The notes under the pieces were generated by a model. It made no database searches. It worked only from the letters and a program-made list of their open reading frames with translations, and was not told the DNA's origin. A program made the position numbers and the translations under genes. From Terriglobia bacterium (GTDB lineage: Bacteria; Acidobacteriota; Terriglobia; Terriglobales; Acidobacteriaceae), in contig JAIQFH010000006.1 in assembly GCA_020073385.1 (NCBI GenBank), forward strand, positions 62,001-126,000: a stretch of 64,000 nt of DNA, given 5' to 3'. Shown here one piece after another: positions 52,957 through 61,055 of the stretch; within the stretch, counting starts at the first letter, position 1, and each line of letters starts with the position of its first letter.

Positions 52957-54057
52957 TTAACGCTCGATTCTAGCCGTCCGCGAAGACATCGCCTGTAAAA
53001 CTTCGGAAAGTGTTGCCATGGTCGTGTCACCGGGCGTGGTCATGGCCAGCGCTCCATGCGCGGCGCCGCATTCGACCGACCACTGCGGATCTTTGCCAGA
53101 CATGAATCCATAAATGAGTCCAGATGCAAAAGAGTCGCCTCCGCCAACGCGGTCGTAAATCTCCAGATCTTCCCGCATCGGAGCCTCGTAGAACTTGCCA
53201 TCGTGATAGCACAACGCTCCCCAATCATTGCGGGTAGCCGTCTTCGCATTACGAAGCGTCGTGGCAATCACGGCCATCGACGGATACTCCTTCACCACGG
53301 CTTCGATCATCTTCTTGAAGCCGCCAGTCTCGATCTTCGAATGCTGCTCGTCAAGGCCCGACACCGAGAAACCGAGAGCAGCTGTGAAGTCCTCCTCGTT
53401 GCCGAGCATGACATCGACATAAGGCGCGAGTCGACGGTTTACTTCCTGGGCCTTTGATTTTCCACCGATCGATTTCCAGAGCGAGGCGCGATAGTTCAAA
53501 TCATAGGAAACGATTGCGCCGCTCTGCTTGGCCGCTTGCATGGCTTCCAGCGCAACCTGTGGCGTGGTTTCAGACAACGCGCAGAAGATTCCTCCGGTGT
53601 GAAACCACCGCGCCCCATCTTTGGAAAAAATCTGCTGCCAGTCGATGTCGCCGGGCTTCAACTGCGAGGCGGCCGTATGTCCACGGTCGGAGCAGCCGAG
53701 CGCGGCGCGCACGCCGAATCCGCGCTCCGTGAAATTCAACCCGTTACGGACCGTGCGACCGACTCCGTCATGCGGTACCCAGCGAACGTACTTTTGTGAA
53801 ACTCCCCCTTGCAGCATGAGGTCTTCGACGAGGCGTCCAACAGGATTATCGGCGAGCGCAGTGACGGTGGCGGTTTCCAGTCCAAAGCAGCGGCGCAGTC
53901 CTCGCGCCACGTTGTATTCACCGCCGCCCTCCCAAACGCGAAAATGCCGCGTAGTGGCGATGCGCTCGTCGCCAGGATCGAGCCGCAACATTACTTCTCC
54001 GAGGCTGACAAGATCCCACTTGCACTGCTGTTTTGTTTTGACGTTCAGTTTTGACAT
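52957..54057 (-). CDS. kdgK: 2-keto-3-deoxygluconate kinase (PfkB family)
   Basis: The 366-residue PfkB-type sugar kinase phosphorylates KDG to KDPG. The N-terminal SLGEVMLRLDPGDERIATTRHFRVWEGG holds the substrate lid and GG motif. DLNYRASLW and VMLGNEEDFTAALGF are the second signature, and YDRVGGGDSFASGLIYG contains the catalytic GxGD aspartate as GGGD. The EDLEIYDRVGGGDSF context is typical of the KDG kinase branch rather than ribokinase. It is the first gene of kdgK-eda. The 546-bp gap upstream probably contains its promoter and that of the divergent dehydratase-like gene. Confidence 0.95.
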   Translation of the reverse strand: MSKLNVKTKQQCKWDLVSLGEVMLRLDPGDERIATTRHFRVWEGGGEYNVARGLRRCFGLETATVTALADNPVGRLVEDLMLQGGVSQKYVRWVPHDGVGRTVRNGLNFTERGFGVRAALGCSDRGHTAASQLKPGDIDWQQIFSKDGARWFHTGGIFCALSETTPQVALEAMQAAKQSGAIVSYDLNYRASLWKSIGGKSKAQEVNRRLAPYVDVMLGNEEDFTAALGFSVSGLDEQHSKIETGGFKKMIEAVVKEYPSMAVIATTLRNAKTATRNDWGALCYHDGKFYEAPMREDLEIYDRVGGGDSFASGLIYGFMSGKDPQWSVECGAAHGALAMTTPGDTTMATLSEVLQAMSSRTARIER

Positions 54058-54261
54058 GAATAGCGCCTGCAGCTACACATCGGTTCATTCCCTTACGGCC
54101 AAGTCGATCTGCCGCCCGAACCTACACCGCAAATCGCAGTGATTCTAAATGATTTGCACGGAGAGCCGGCGAAATTTGATCAGCCACACCTGCGCTGTGT
54201 CAGGCGGGATTCAGATATTTTTATCCTTCTAATCACTTTTCCCGACTTGCCGCCGGAGCCG

Positions 54262-54281
54262 GGTTTCTGCTACAAGAAACC
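54262..54281. promoter_or_regulatory. Inverted repeat in kdgK upstream region
   Basis: GGTTTCT-GCTACA-AGAAACC lies about 205 bp upstream of kdgK and 320 bp upstream of the dehydratase-like gene. GTTTC/GAAAC half-sites suit several regulator families. It could equally be a hairpin. No regulator gene is nearby to support it. Confidence 0.3.
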
Positions 54282-54594
54282 TAATCAAGCTTCTTCGTCC
54301 TCGCAATTCTGCTTGGGGAAAGAAACGAGGCAACCGCCTCCCAGCTGTCCGTTTTCTAAACGCGGACACTTTAAATCAACCTCAATCGAGTCTGCATTCT
54401 TAGATTGCACGACTCCGGGCCGCTAGTCATTTTGTTTGGAGCTTGCATGCGGTACGGCAGCAGATCTGATGTTAGCGGGAGAACTGCTCTTCTGAGAGTC
54501 TCGACCGCCTTGGTGTGCGTCCGACCCGTACGCTTCCGAAACTGTCCCTCACCCCTCACCAACCAAAATCTTGACATGTTAGTTTTTACCGCCG

Positions 54595-54603
54595 GAGGAA
54601 GAT
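54595..54603 (+). promoter_or_regulatory. Strong Shine-Dalgarno before the dehydratase-like gene
   Basis: GGAGG with five bases before ATG (54604) is the strongest ribosome binding site in the window. It fixes the start of the 597-residue protein and suggests high expression. Confidence 0.7.
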
Positions 54604-56397
54604 ATGGCGACGACGAATTTCGTCCAGATTGAGAATGATGCCGAAATCAAGCAACGCCTCGAAGCGGAGCGCGCGCGTCTGCGCAAGATTGCCGGACTCG
54701 ACCGACCCGAACACTTTCACCGCCCCGTCGAGCGTGCCTTCACGGCCGAGCAGCGCCCTCACACCACGATCCTGTTCGGCGGCTTCACCTGGAAACATGA
54801 AGATCTGATCCGCGCCGTCTTTCAAGGCTGTGGATACCGCTGCGAGAAGCTTCCTGTGCCGGACGTCCCGGCTTTCCAGACTGGTAAGGAATTTGGCAAC
54901 AACGGGCAGTGCAATCCAACCTACTTCACCGTGGGTAATCTGGTGCAGTATCTGCAATTCCTTGAGAAAGAAGGCCTCCCACGCCAGCAGATCCTCGACA
55001 ACTACGTCTTCTTCACCGCCGGGTCTTGCGGGCCTTGCCGCTTTGGCATGTACGAGGCCGAATACCGCTTCGCGTTGAAGAATGCCGGGTTTGACGGGTT
55101 CCGCGTGCTGCTCTTCAAGGATAGCGACGGGATCAAGGCCGCATCGGGCGAGCCGGGCCTGAAGTTCTCTGTCGATTTCGGATTCGGCATGCTCAATGCG
55201 ATGCACCTCGGCGATGTCATCAACGATCTCATCTACCAGATTCGTCCGTACGAAGCCAACAAGGGCGAGACCGATCGCGTCTTCCGCGAGATGGTCGACG
55301 GGCTCTGCGAAGACCTGAAGAATCGCAAGGCGTTTGAGATCGAGAAGAGCGCTCCTGACTGGGCGAAGCCGAAATTCAAGAGCAACAAGATTCTCCGCAA
55401 TACCTTTAATGTGTTCGGCAAATGGCACGAGCACATGTGGGGCAAGGACTATCTCAATGCCCTCAAGACCGCGCGCGAAAAAATGGATTCCATCGAGGTG
55501 GACCGCACCCGCGTGAAGCCGCTGGTGAAGATCACTGGCGAATTCTGGGCTCAGACCACCGAGGGCGATGGCAACTTCCACATGTTCGAATTCCTCGAGC
55601 GCGAAGGCGCTCAGGTTCTGGTTGAGCCCATCGCGACCTGGGTCGCCTATCTGATGTATCAGGCCAAAGCGCATGCGATCGCGAAGTGGCCAGTCAATCG
55701 TCCGCATCGTGACCCGAAGTGGTACGAATTGAAAAAGAATTTCGCGAACTATATCGGCCTGCGCAAGAAGCTCTGGGGGATCGGCGCGGGCGAGCGGATG
55801 TGGGGTTTCTTCTATCACCGCACCGCGAAGAACATGGGCGGAATCACCCATCATCTGGCGCCGCAGACGGAATTGGCCGAACTGGCGCATCCCTTCTACA
55901 ACCAGTTCGCGCGCGGCGGCGAGGGACATCTCGAAGTTGGCAAGAACGTTTACTACACCGTCCACAAACTCTGTCACATGGTGCTGGCGCTGAAGCCCTT
56001 CGGATGCATGCCGTCGTCGCAGTCCGACGGTGTGCAGTCGGCCGTGATCAACAAGTTCAAGGACATGATCTTCCTTCCGATCGAAACCTCCGGAGAAGGC
56101 GAGGTCAATGCCCACAGCCGCGTGCAGATGGCGCTCGGTGAAGCGAAGGTCAAGGCCAAGACGGAGTTTGAAGAGTGCCTCAAGTCGACTGGCAAGACCA
56201 TGAGCCAGATTCGCGAATACATCGACGAGCATCCCGAACTGAAGCGGCCGTTCTATCACGTGCCGCATCGCGAGGGAGTTGCCGGAACCGCGGCGCAATT
56301 CATTCTGCACGTGAGCGAGCGGATCGATAAAGACACGCGCTTCCGGAAGCGTTCGCGAGTGCGCGTGGAAGCCGCGCCTGCGATGTCCGGAGACTAA
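54604..56397 (+). CDS. 2-hydroxyacyl-CoA dehydratase (HgdB)-like / double-cubane-type protein
   Basis: The protein has 597 residues and is soluble. Cysteine-rich segments suited to iron-sulfur ligation are present: GCGYRCEKLP, GNNGQCNPTYFTVGNLV, FFTAGSCGPCRFGMYEAEY and CHMVLALKPFGCMPSSQSDG. The last two resemble the C-terminal part of large BadF/BcrA-type CoA activase proteins, where an HgdB-like unit binds clusters and substrate. Here that unit is a separate gene placed before the activase gene (108 bp apart), an order I would call reversed. It would accept electrons from the ATP-driven activase to reduce a substrate at very low potential. Substrate and even CoA dependence are unknown. Confidence 0.75.
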   Translation: MATTNFVQIENDAEIKQRLEAERARLRKIAGLDRPEHFHRPVERAFTAEQRPHTTILFGGFTWKHEDLIRAVFQGCGYRCEKLPVPDVPAFQTGKEFGNNGQCNPTYFTVGNLVQYLQFLEKEGLPRQQILDNYVFFTAGSCGPCRFGMYEAEYRFALKNAGFDGFRVLLFKDSDGIKAASGEPGLKFSVDFGFGMLNAMHLGDVINDLIYQIRPYEANKGETDRVFREMVDGLCEDLKNRKAFEIEKSAPDWAKPKFKSNKILRNTFNVFGKWHEHMWGKDYLNALKTAREKMDSIEVDRTRVKPLVKITGEFWAQTTEGDGNFHMFEFLEREGAQVLVEPIATWVAYLMYQAKAHAIAKWPVNRPHRDPKWYELKKNFANYIGLRKKLWGIGAGERMWGFFYHRTAKNMGGITHHLAPQTELAELAHPFYNQFARGGEGHLEVGKNVYYTVHKLCHMVLALKPFGCMPSSQSDGVQSAVINKFKDMIFLPIETSGEGEVNAHSRVQMALGEAKVKAKTEFEECLKSTGKTMSQIREYIDEHPELKRPFYHVPHREGVAGTAAQFILHVSERIDKDTRFRKRSRVRVEAAPAMSGD

Positions 56398-56405
56398 AGG
56401 AGATT

Positions 56406-56474
56406 CACCGCCGAGGTCGCGGAGAATTCTTCTCCTGTTTTTCTCGGCGAACTCTGCGATCTCGGTGGTTGAGG
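56406..56474. repeat. Diverged inverted repeat of the CCTTCGTG/CCGCGGAG type
   Basis: TTCACCGCCGAGGTCGCGGAG faces CTCGGCGAACTCTGCGATCTCGGTGGTTG across a short spacer, within the 108-bp gap between the dehydratase-like and activase genes. It resembles the CACCGAGG...CTCGGTGG version of the dispersed inverted repeats above, with the repeated 10-base period retained. Confidence 0.6.
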
Positions 56475-56505
56475 CGCTTGATCTTCTTGAAAGAATGAGG
56501 AATTC

Positions 56506-59500
56506 ATGCACGATCATAAGGGCCCGCAACTGATCCAGATTGCACCGCTCGAGGTGCCGCCATCCATCCAGCAAGTCCGCCGTGGGCATCATGCTCATGA
56601 CGAAAAGACCACGTTTCTCGTTGGGCTCGATGTGGGCTCTACCACGGTAAAGGCCGTTGTCGTCGAAGCGGCCACCGACAAGGTTCTCTGGCAAGACTAT
56701 CAGCGCCACGAGACCAAGCAGCCAGAAAAGACCCTCGAGTTCCTGAAGCGGATGGAGGCCGAGGCCGGCATCAACCGGCACAACACGCGCATCTTCATGA
56801 CCGGGTCAGGTGGAACGGGCATCGCGGATCAGATCGGCGCGAAATTCGTGCAGGAAGTCACGGCGGTATCGCTGGCGGTCGAGAAGCTTCATCCCGAGGT
56901 TTACTCGGTAATCGAACTGGGCGGGCAGGACGCCAAGATCATCGTGTTCAAAGATGACGACGAGACCGGCCGCAAGAAGAAGATTCCATCCATGAATGAC
57001 AAGTGCGCTGGCGGCACGGGCGCAGTCATCGACAAAATTAACGCGAAGCTGAAGATCCCCACCGAACTGCTGGCTGAGCAGAAATATCACGGAATCAAGC
57101 TGCACAAGGTCGCCGGAAAGTGCGGTGTATTTGCCGAAACCGATATCAATGGCTTGCAGAAGGTCGGTACGCCTCCGGACGAGTTGATGGCTTCGCTGTT
57201 CGAGGCGATTGTGCTGCAGAACCTGAGCGTGCTCACGCGCGGGCATACTCTGCGGCCACACGTGTTGCTTCTGGGTGGCCCCAATAGCTTCATTCGCGGC
57301 ATGCGGGAAGCGTGGCAGGCCAACATCCCGCGCATGTGGCAGGAGCGCAAGGTTCAGATTCCTGATGGTGCAAAGCCCGAAGATTTAATCAAGGTTCCGC
57401 AGAACGCGCAGTACTTCGCCGCTCTGGGTGCAGTTGAGTTTGGGCGGAGCGAGGACGATTGTATCGGTTGCTATTGCGGTTACGAGAAGCTGATCCACTA
57501 CATCGACTACGGCCGGCAGGAAGAAAAGGCCAAGTCCGGCGGAAAGGGTCTGGTCGAAAAGCCCGAAGACCTCGATGTCTTCAAGGAAGCCTACCGGCGC
57601 AAGAAGTTCACGCCCGCCGCGTTCGCAAAGAACAGCACCGTTGCGGGATTCATCGGAATTGACGGCGGGTCAACTTCAACAAAAGCTGTGTTGCTGGACG
57701 AGAACGGCGACATTCTCTGCAAATCGTACCAGCTCTCAAATGGCAATCCCATCCAGGACACGATCGAGATGTTCGAAAACCTGCGCTCCCAGGTGGAGAG
57801 TCAGAACGCAAAAGTGGAAGTGCTGGGCGTTGCGACCACCGGGTATGCGAAGGACATCCTGAAAGATGTTCTCAAAGCAGACGTGGCGCTGGTGGAGACA
57901 GTCGCCCATACCGAGTCGGCTCTGAAGTTCTACGAAGACCCGCACGTGATTGTTGACGTGGGCGGGCAGGACATCAAGATCATCGTCCTGCACAACGGGC
58001 GCGTAAAGGATTTCAAGTTGAATACGCAGTGTTCAGCCGGCAATGGATATTTCCTGCAATCCACCGCCGAAGGCTTCGGACTCAGCGTCAATCAGTACGC
58101 TGATCTCGCCTTCTCTGCGCAGGCGATGCCGGTGTTCGGCTATGGCTGCGCCGTATTCATGCAATCGGATATCGTGAACTTCCAGCGTCAAGGCTGGCGC
58201 GCCGAAGAAATTCTCGCGGGACTCGCGGCCGTATTGCCTAAGAACGTTTTCCTCTATGTTGCCAGCATTCCCAATCTCGCGGCGCTCGGCTCACGCTTCG
58301 TCCTGCAGGGCGGGACGCAAAACAATCTTGCCGTCGTGAAGGCTGAAGTCGATTTCATCCGCAATAGCTTCCGTGCGACGGGGAAGCAGCCAGAAATCAT
58401 CGTTCACGAGCATTGCGGCGAGTCTGGTGCCATCGGCGCCGCCCAGGAATCACTACGCCTGTGGCGCAACGGTCAGCAGACTACGTTCGTCGGGCTCGAC
58501 GCGGTTCGCAAGATCGAGTACCGCACGACTCGTAACGAAGATACACGTTGCCATTTCTGCAAAAACGACTGCCTGAGAACCTTCATCGATATCCGCACCC
58601 AGCCCAAGAACGATCTCAGCTTTGTACCCATTCAAAAAGTCACCAAGGTTCCGCTCATGCACGGCGAGCAGCGCCTGATCATCGCCACCTGCGAGAAGGG
58701 CACGGTGGAAGATGTCAACGACATGAAGGACATCAAGGCCGGTCTTGACTCCATCCGCGCCCAGCACCCCAACTTCGTGGACTACGCGTCAAAGGAAGTC
58801 TTCCGGCCGACGAATGCGAAGAGCGTGGCGGATCCCTTGCCGACCAAGGGTTGGGCGGGTTGGAAAAAGGGCGACAAGGAGCGACGTGCCCTGATGGAGA
58901 ATCGCAAGAAGCTGCGTATCGGCATCCCGCGTGTCCTTAACATTTACACCTACGCCCCCTTGTTTAACGCCTATTTCGAAAGCCTCGGCGTGCAACCCGA
59001 GAACATTATTTACTCCGACTACACCAGTTCCGAACTCTATCGCGCGGGGGCTAGCCGTGGTGCGATCGATCCATGCTTCCCCGCCAAGATCGGCATCTCT
59101 CACGTCTACAACCTGATTCAGGAGAAGCACCGCAAGAAGCCGCTGGATGCGATCTTCTTCCCGATGTACGACGTGCTGCACTCGCCGCTGGTGAAGATCG
59201 TTGGGGCTAATGCCTGCCCGACGGTAACTGCTACTCCTGAAACGGTGAAGGCCGCATTCACCAAGGAGAACGATGTCTTCGCCGAGCACAACGTGAAGTA
59301 CATCGACCCGGTGCTCAACTTCTCCGACCGAAAGTTATTTGCTCACCAGATGCTGCAGGCCTTGCAGCCCGTTCTCGGTCTCTCGCTGGAAGAAAGCGAT
59401 CGCGCAGTCGAGTCGGGATTCGTCGCGCTCAAGGAATACGAAACGGGCATTCGGCGTCGCGCGCGTCAGGTAATTGATCAACTCGAGCGCGAAGATCGCA

Positions 59501-60111
59501 TTGGTATCGTCATGCTCGGGCGCCCTTATCATCACGATCCCGGCTTGAATCACGAGATCCTCGATGAATTCCAGAAGCTGGGCTATCCCATCTTCTCCCA
59601 GAACACTCTGCCGCTGGATGAAGATCTCCTCGAGCGATTGTTTGGCGAGGAAGTCCGCGCCGGCATGATCACCAGCCCGCTCGACATCACCGACGCTTGG
59701 AAGAATTCCTACTCCTGCAGCACGAATCACAAGGTCTGGGCTGCGAAGTTCACGGCGCGGCATCCCAATCTGGTCGCGCTGGAGATTTCCAGCTTCAAGT
59801 GCGGACACGATGCGCCGATCTACGGCGTAATCGAAGGCATTATCGAGCAGTCGGGCACGCCGTATTTCTGCTTCAAAGACCTCGATGAGAACAAGCCTAC
59901 CGGGTCGATCAGGATTCGCGTCGAGACCATCGACTACTTCCTGCGGCGCTACCGCGAAGAAGTGATCCGGAAACGTAAAGCCGAACAAGACATCGAGGCA
60001 CAACTGGCGGCGCTGGAAGCGCGACTACGCAGCGAGAAAGGCGGATCGGAATTGCTACCTTCTCAGATCGGCCAACTGGAGCCGGAAGCCCAAGGCATGG
60101 CGGCGGACTAG
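56506..60111 (+). CDS. Tandem BadF/HgdC-type activase fused to DUF2229/HgdB-like region
   Basis: The protein has 1201 residues. Module one (about 35-330) is an ASKHA ATPase with LVGLDVGSTTVKAV, VIELGGQDAKI and NDKCAGGTGAV. Module two (about 380-655) repeats it with FIGIDGGSTSTKAV, VDVGGQDIKI and NTQCSAGNGYF. Cluster-type cysteines are C167/C206 and C509/C548, each pair 39 apart as in HgdC. A CHFCKNDCLRTF link leads to a DUF2229-like region (RIGIPRVLNIYTYAPLFNAYF; AIDPCFPAKIG) and a C-terminal HgdB-like end (ISSFKCGHDAPIYGVIEG). HgdC-type activases drive single electrons onto a partner using ATP. Here both half-sites sit in one chain. It probably forms a complex with the upstream 597-residue protein. 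Confidence 0.85.
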   Translation: MHDHKGPQLIQIAPLEVPPSIQQVRRGHHAHDEKTTFLVGLDVGSTTVKAVVVEAATDKVLWQDYQRHETKQPEKTLEFLKRMEAEAGINRHNTRIFMTGSGGTGIADQIGAKFVQEVTAVSLAVEKLHPEVYSVIELGGQDAKIIVFKDDDETGRKKKIPSMNDKCAGGTGAVIDKINAKLKIPTELLAEQKYHGIKLHKVAGKCGVFAETDINGLQKVGTPPDELMASLFEAIVLQNLSVLTRGHTLRPHVLLLGGPNSFIRGMREAWQANIPRMWQERKVQIPDGAKPEDLIKVPQNAQYFAALGAVEFGRSEDDCIGCYCGYEKLIHYIDYGRQEEKAKSGGKGLVEKPEDLDVFKEAYRRKKFTPAAFAKNSTVAGFIGIDGGSTSTKAVLLDENGDILCKSYQLSNGNPIQDTIEMFENLRSQVESQNAKVEVLGVATTGYAKDILKDVLKADVALVETVAHTESALKFYEDPHVIVDVGGQDIKIIVLHNGRVKDFKLNTQCSAGNGYFLQSTAEGFGLSVNQYADLAFSAQAMPVFGYGCAVFMQSDIVNFQRQGWRAEEILAGLAAVLPKNVFLYVASIPNLAALGSRFVLQGGTQNNLAVVKAEVDFIRNSFRATGKQPEIIVHEHCGESGAIGAAQESLRLWRNGQQTTFVGLDAVRKIEYRTTRNEDTRCHFCKNDCLRTFIDIRTQPKNDLSFVPIQKVTKVPLMHGEQRLIIATCEKGTVEDVNDMKDIKAGLDSIRAQHPNFVDYASKEVFRPTNAKSVADPLPTKGWAGWKKGDKERRALMENRKKLRIGIPRVLNIYTYAPLFNAYFESLGVQPENIIYSDYTSSELYRAGASRGAIDPCFPAKIGISHVYNLIQEKHRKKPLDAIFFPMYDVLHSPLVKIVGANACPTVTATPETVKAAFTKENDVFAEHNVKYIDPVLNFSDRKLFAHQMLQALQPVLGLSLEESDRAVESGFVALKEYETGIRRRARQVIDQLEREDRIGIVMLGRPYHHDPGLNHEILDEFQKLGYPIFSQNTLPLDEDLLERLFGEEVRAGMITSPLDITDAWKNSYSCSTNHKVWAAKFTARHPNLVALEISSFKCGHDAPIYGVIEGIIEQSGTPYFCFKDLDENKPTGSIRIRVETIDYFLRRYREEVIRKRKAEQDIEAQLAALEARLRSEKGGSELLPSQIGQLEPEAQGMAAD

Positions 60112-60280
60112 GAATCGTTGTGCCGATCTTCTCCTCATGCAGGGCGTTAATCCGCCCGCAGTCTGGCGCGGGAGTTCGCCTAACCAAATAGTTTTGAAAG
60201 GGCGCGCCTTGAGCCGCACCGTAAAGCGATTTCAGTGGAAGAGCGGTCCATCAGGGCCGCGCTAGCGGGCCAAGATTGAA

Positions 60281-60293
60281 GGGCTTTCAGCCC
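60281..60293. terminator. GGGCT-TTC-AGCCC hairpin between convergent genes
   Basis: A five-pair hairpin in GAAGGGCTTTCAGCCCCTG, between the activase gene (plus) and the cytochrome genes (minus). It is placed to end both transcripts but lacks a T-run. It also resembles a common intergenic motif. Confidence 0.35.
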
Positions 60294-60323
60294 CTGCGGT
60301 CCACACGCACCGAGCCCCGGCCA

Positions 60324-61055
60324 CTAATTCTTCGCGTACACCGGACCCGCGCTCCGGGATGGCGGATCGGACACCGCGCGGATGTATGCGATCAACGCCT
60401 GTACGTCAGCCTTCTTGAGCGTGTTCCCCCAAGCAGGCATCAGCGCTGATTTGTTAAGCGCTGGGCCTCCATAGGTGATGATCGCGGTAAGATCCGCGTC
60501 GCTGAGCTTGTTGAGCGTGTCTCCTTCGGTGAAAGGATGTGGCTTCACCTCGAGGTTGTCGTAATTCGAAACCCGCTCAGCCGTAGATTCGGCATTGTGG
60601 CAGCGATCGCAGTACTGCTCGTTCAAACGCCGTCCGAGCGTCTGTTGATATCCCAGCGCGATCTCTTCGATCTTGAGTTCCACTTTCTTGCGCGCTTTGT
60701 CGAGCGTTGAAGCCGTGATCTGATATCGTCCGGCCATTCCGCCCAGGGCGACGTTGGTTGAAACCTGTCCGCTGGAGTCGGTCAAAGCGCTCGCAGGATC
60801 AAAAGTTACTCCTGGCGCAGCCGCAAACTCGACCAGCGCTCCTGTAACCGCCCCTCCCTGCGGATCATTTACCTGAACTACGACCGGCTGAGGCAGAGAA
60901 GTTCCTGTCTGCCCGAACTGCTTCCCTCCGCTCGACTCCACGATGGCGGCGCCGAATGCAGTCGGCTTCAACGCCACGGAGTCGGACTTCCGTGAACAGG
61001 ATGCGGCCAGCAAGGCAGCGCTCAAAAGAGTGATTCCTGAGGCGAGGCGATTCAT
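60324..61055 (-). CDS. Monohaem c-type cytochrome lipoprotein with Ig-like domain
   Basis: The protein has 243 residues. The signal peptide ends in LLSAALLAASCSRK, a lipobox. Residues about 45-130 resemble a bacterial Ig-like (Big_1) domain (PVVVQVNDPQGGAVTGALVEF, then LTDSSGQVSTNVALGG). The C-terminal ~100 residues form a class I cytochrome c with haem motif EQYCDRCHNAE and a likely methionine ligand in SALMPAWGNTLKK. It is lipid-anchored in the periplasm. Its ATG overlaps the stop of the octahaem cytochrome gene by four bases, so it is translationally coupled. It would pass electrons from the bc-type complex to an oxidase. Confidence 0.9.
   Translation of the reverse strand: MNRLASGITLLSAALLAASCSRKSDSVALKPTAFGAAIVESSGGKQFGQTGTSLPQPVVVQVNDPQGGAVTGALVEFAAAPGVTFDPASALTDSSGQVSTNVALGGMAGRYQITASTLDKARKKVELKIEEIALGYQQTLGRRLNEQYCDRCHNAESTAERVSNYDNLEVKPHPFTEGDTLNKLSDADLTAIITYGGPALNKSALMPAWGNTLKKADVQALIAYIRAVSDPPSRSAGPVYAKN

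Larger units (their letters stand above)
54058..54603. other. Long divergent intergenic region
   Basis: No gene is seen in this 546-bp gap; the small ORFs resemble nothing. It is more AT-rich than its neighbours in the middle (ATATTTTTATCCTTCTAATC). It contains GGTTTCT-GCTACA-AGAAACC (54262-54281), a perfect seven-pair inverted repeat, and TGTCCG...CGGACA around 54347-54369. It must hold promoters for kdgK-eda on one side and the dehydratase system on the other. Confidence 0.55.

Noticed and set aside
54586-56781. 731-codon minus-strand ORF opposite the dehydratase-like gene
   Set aside because: Shadow frame caused by strong codon bias. It spans the end of one gene and the start of the next, and lacks recognisable motifs.
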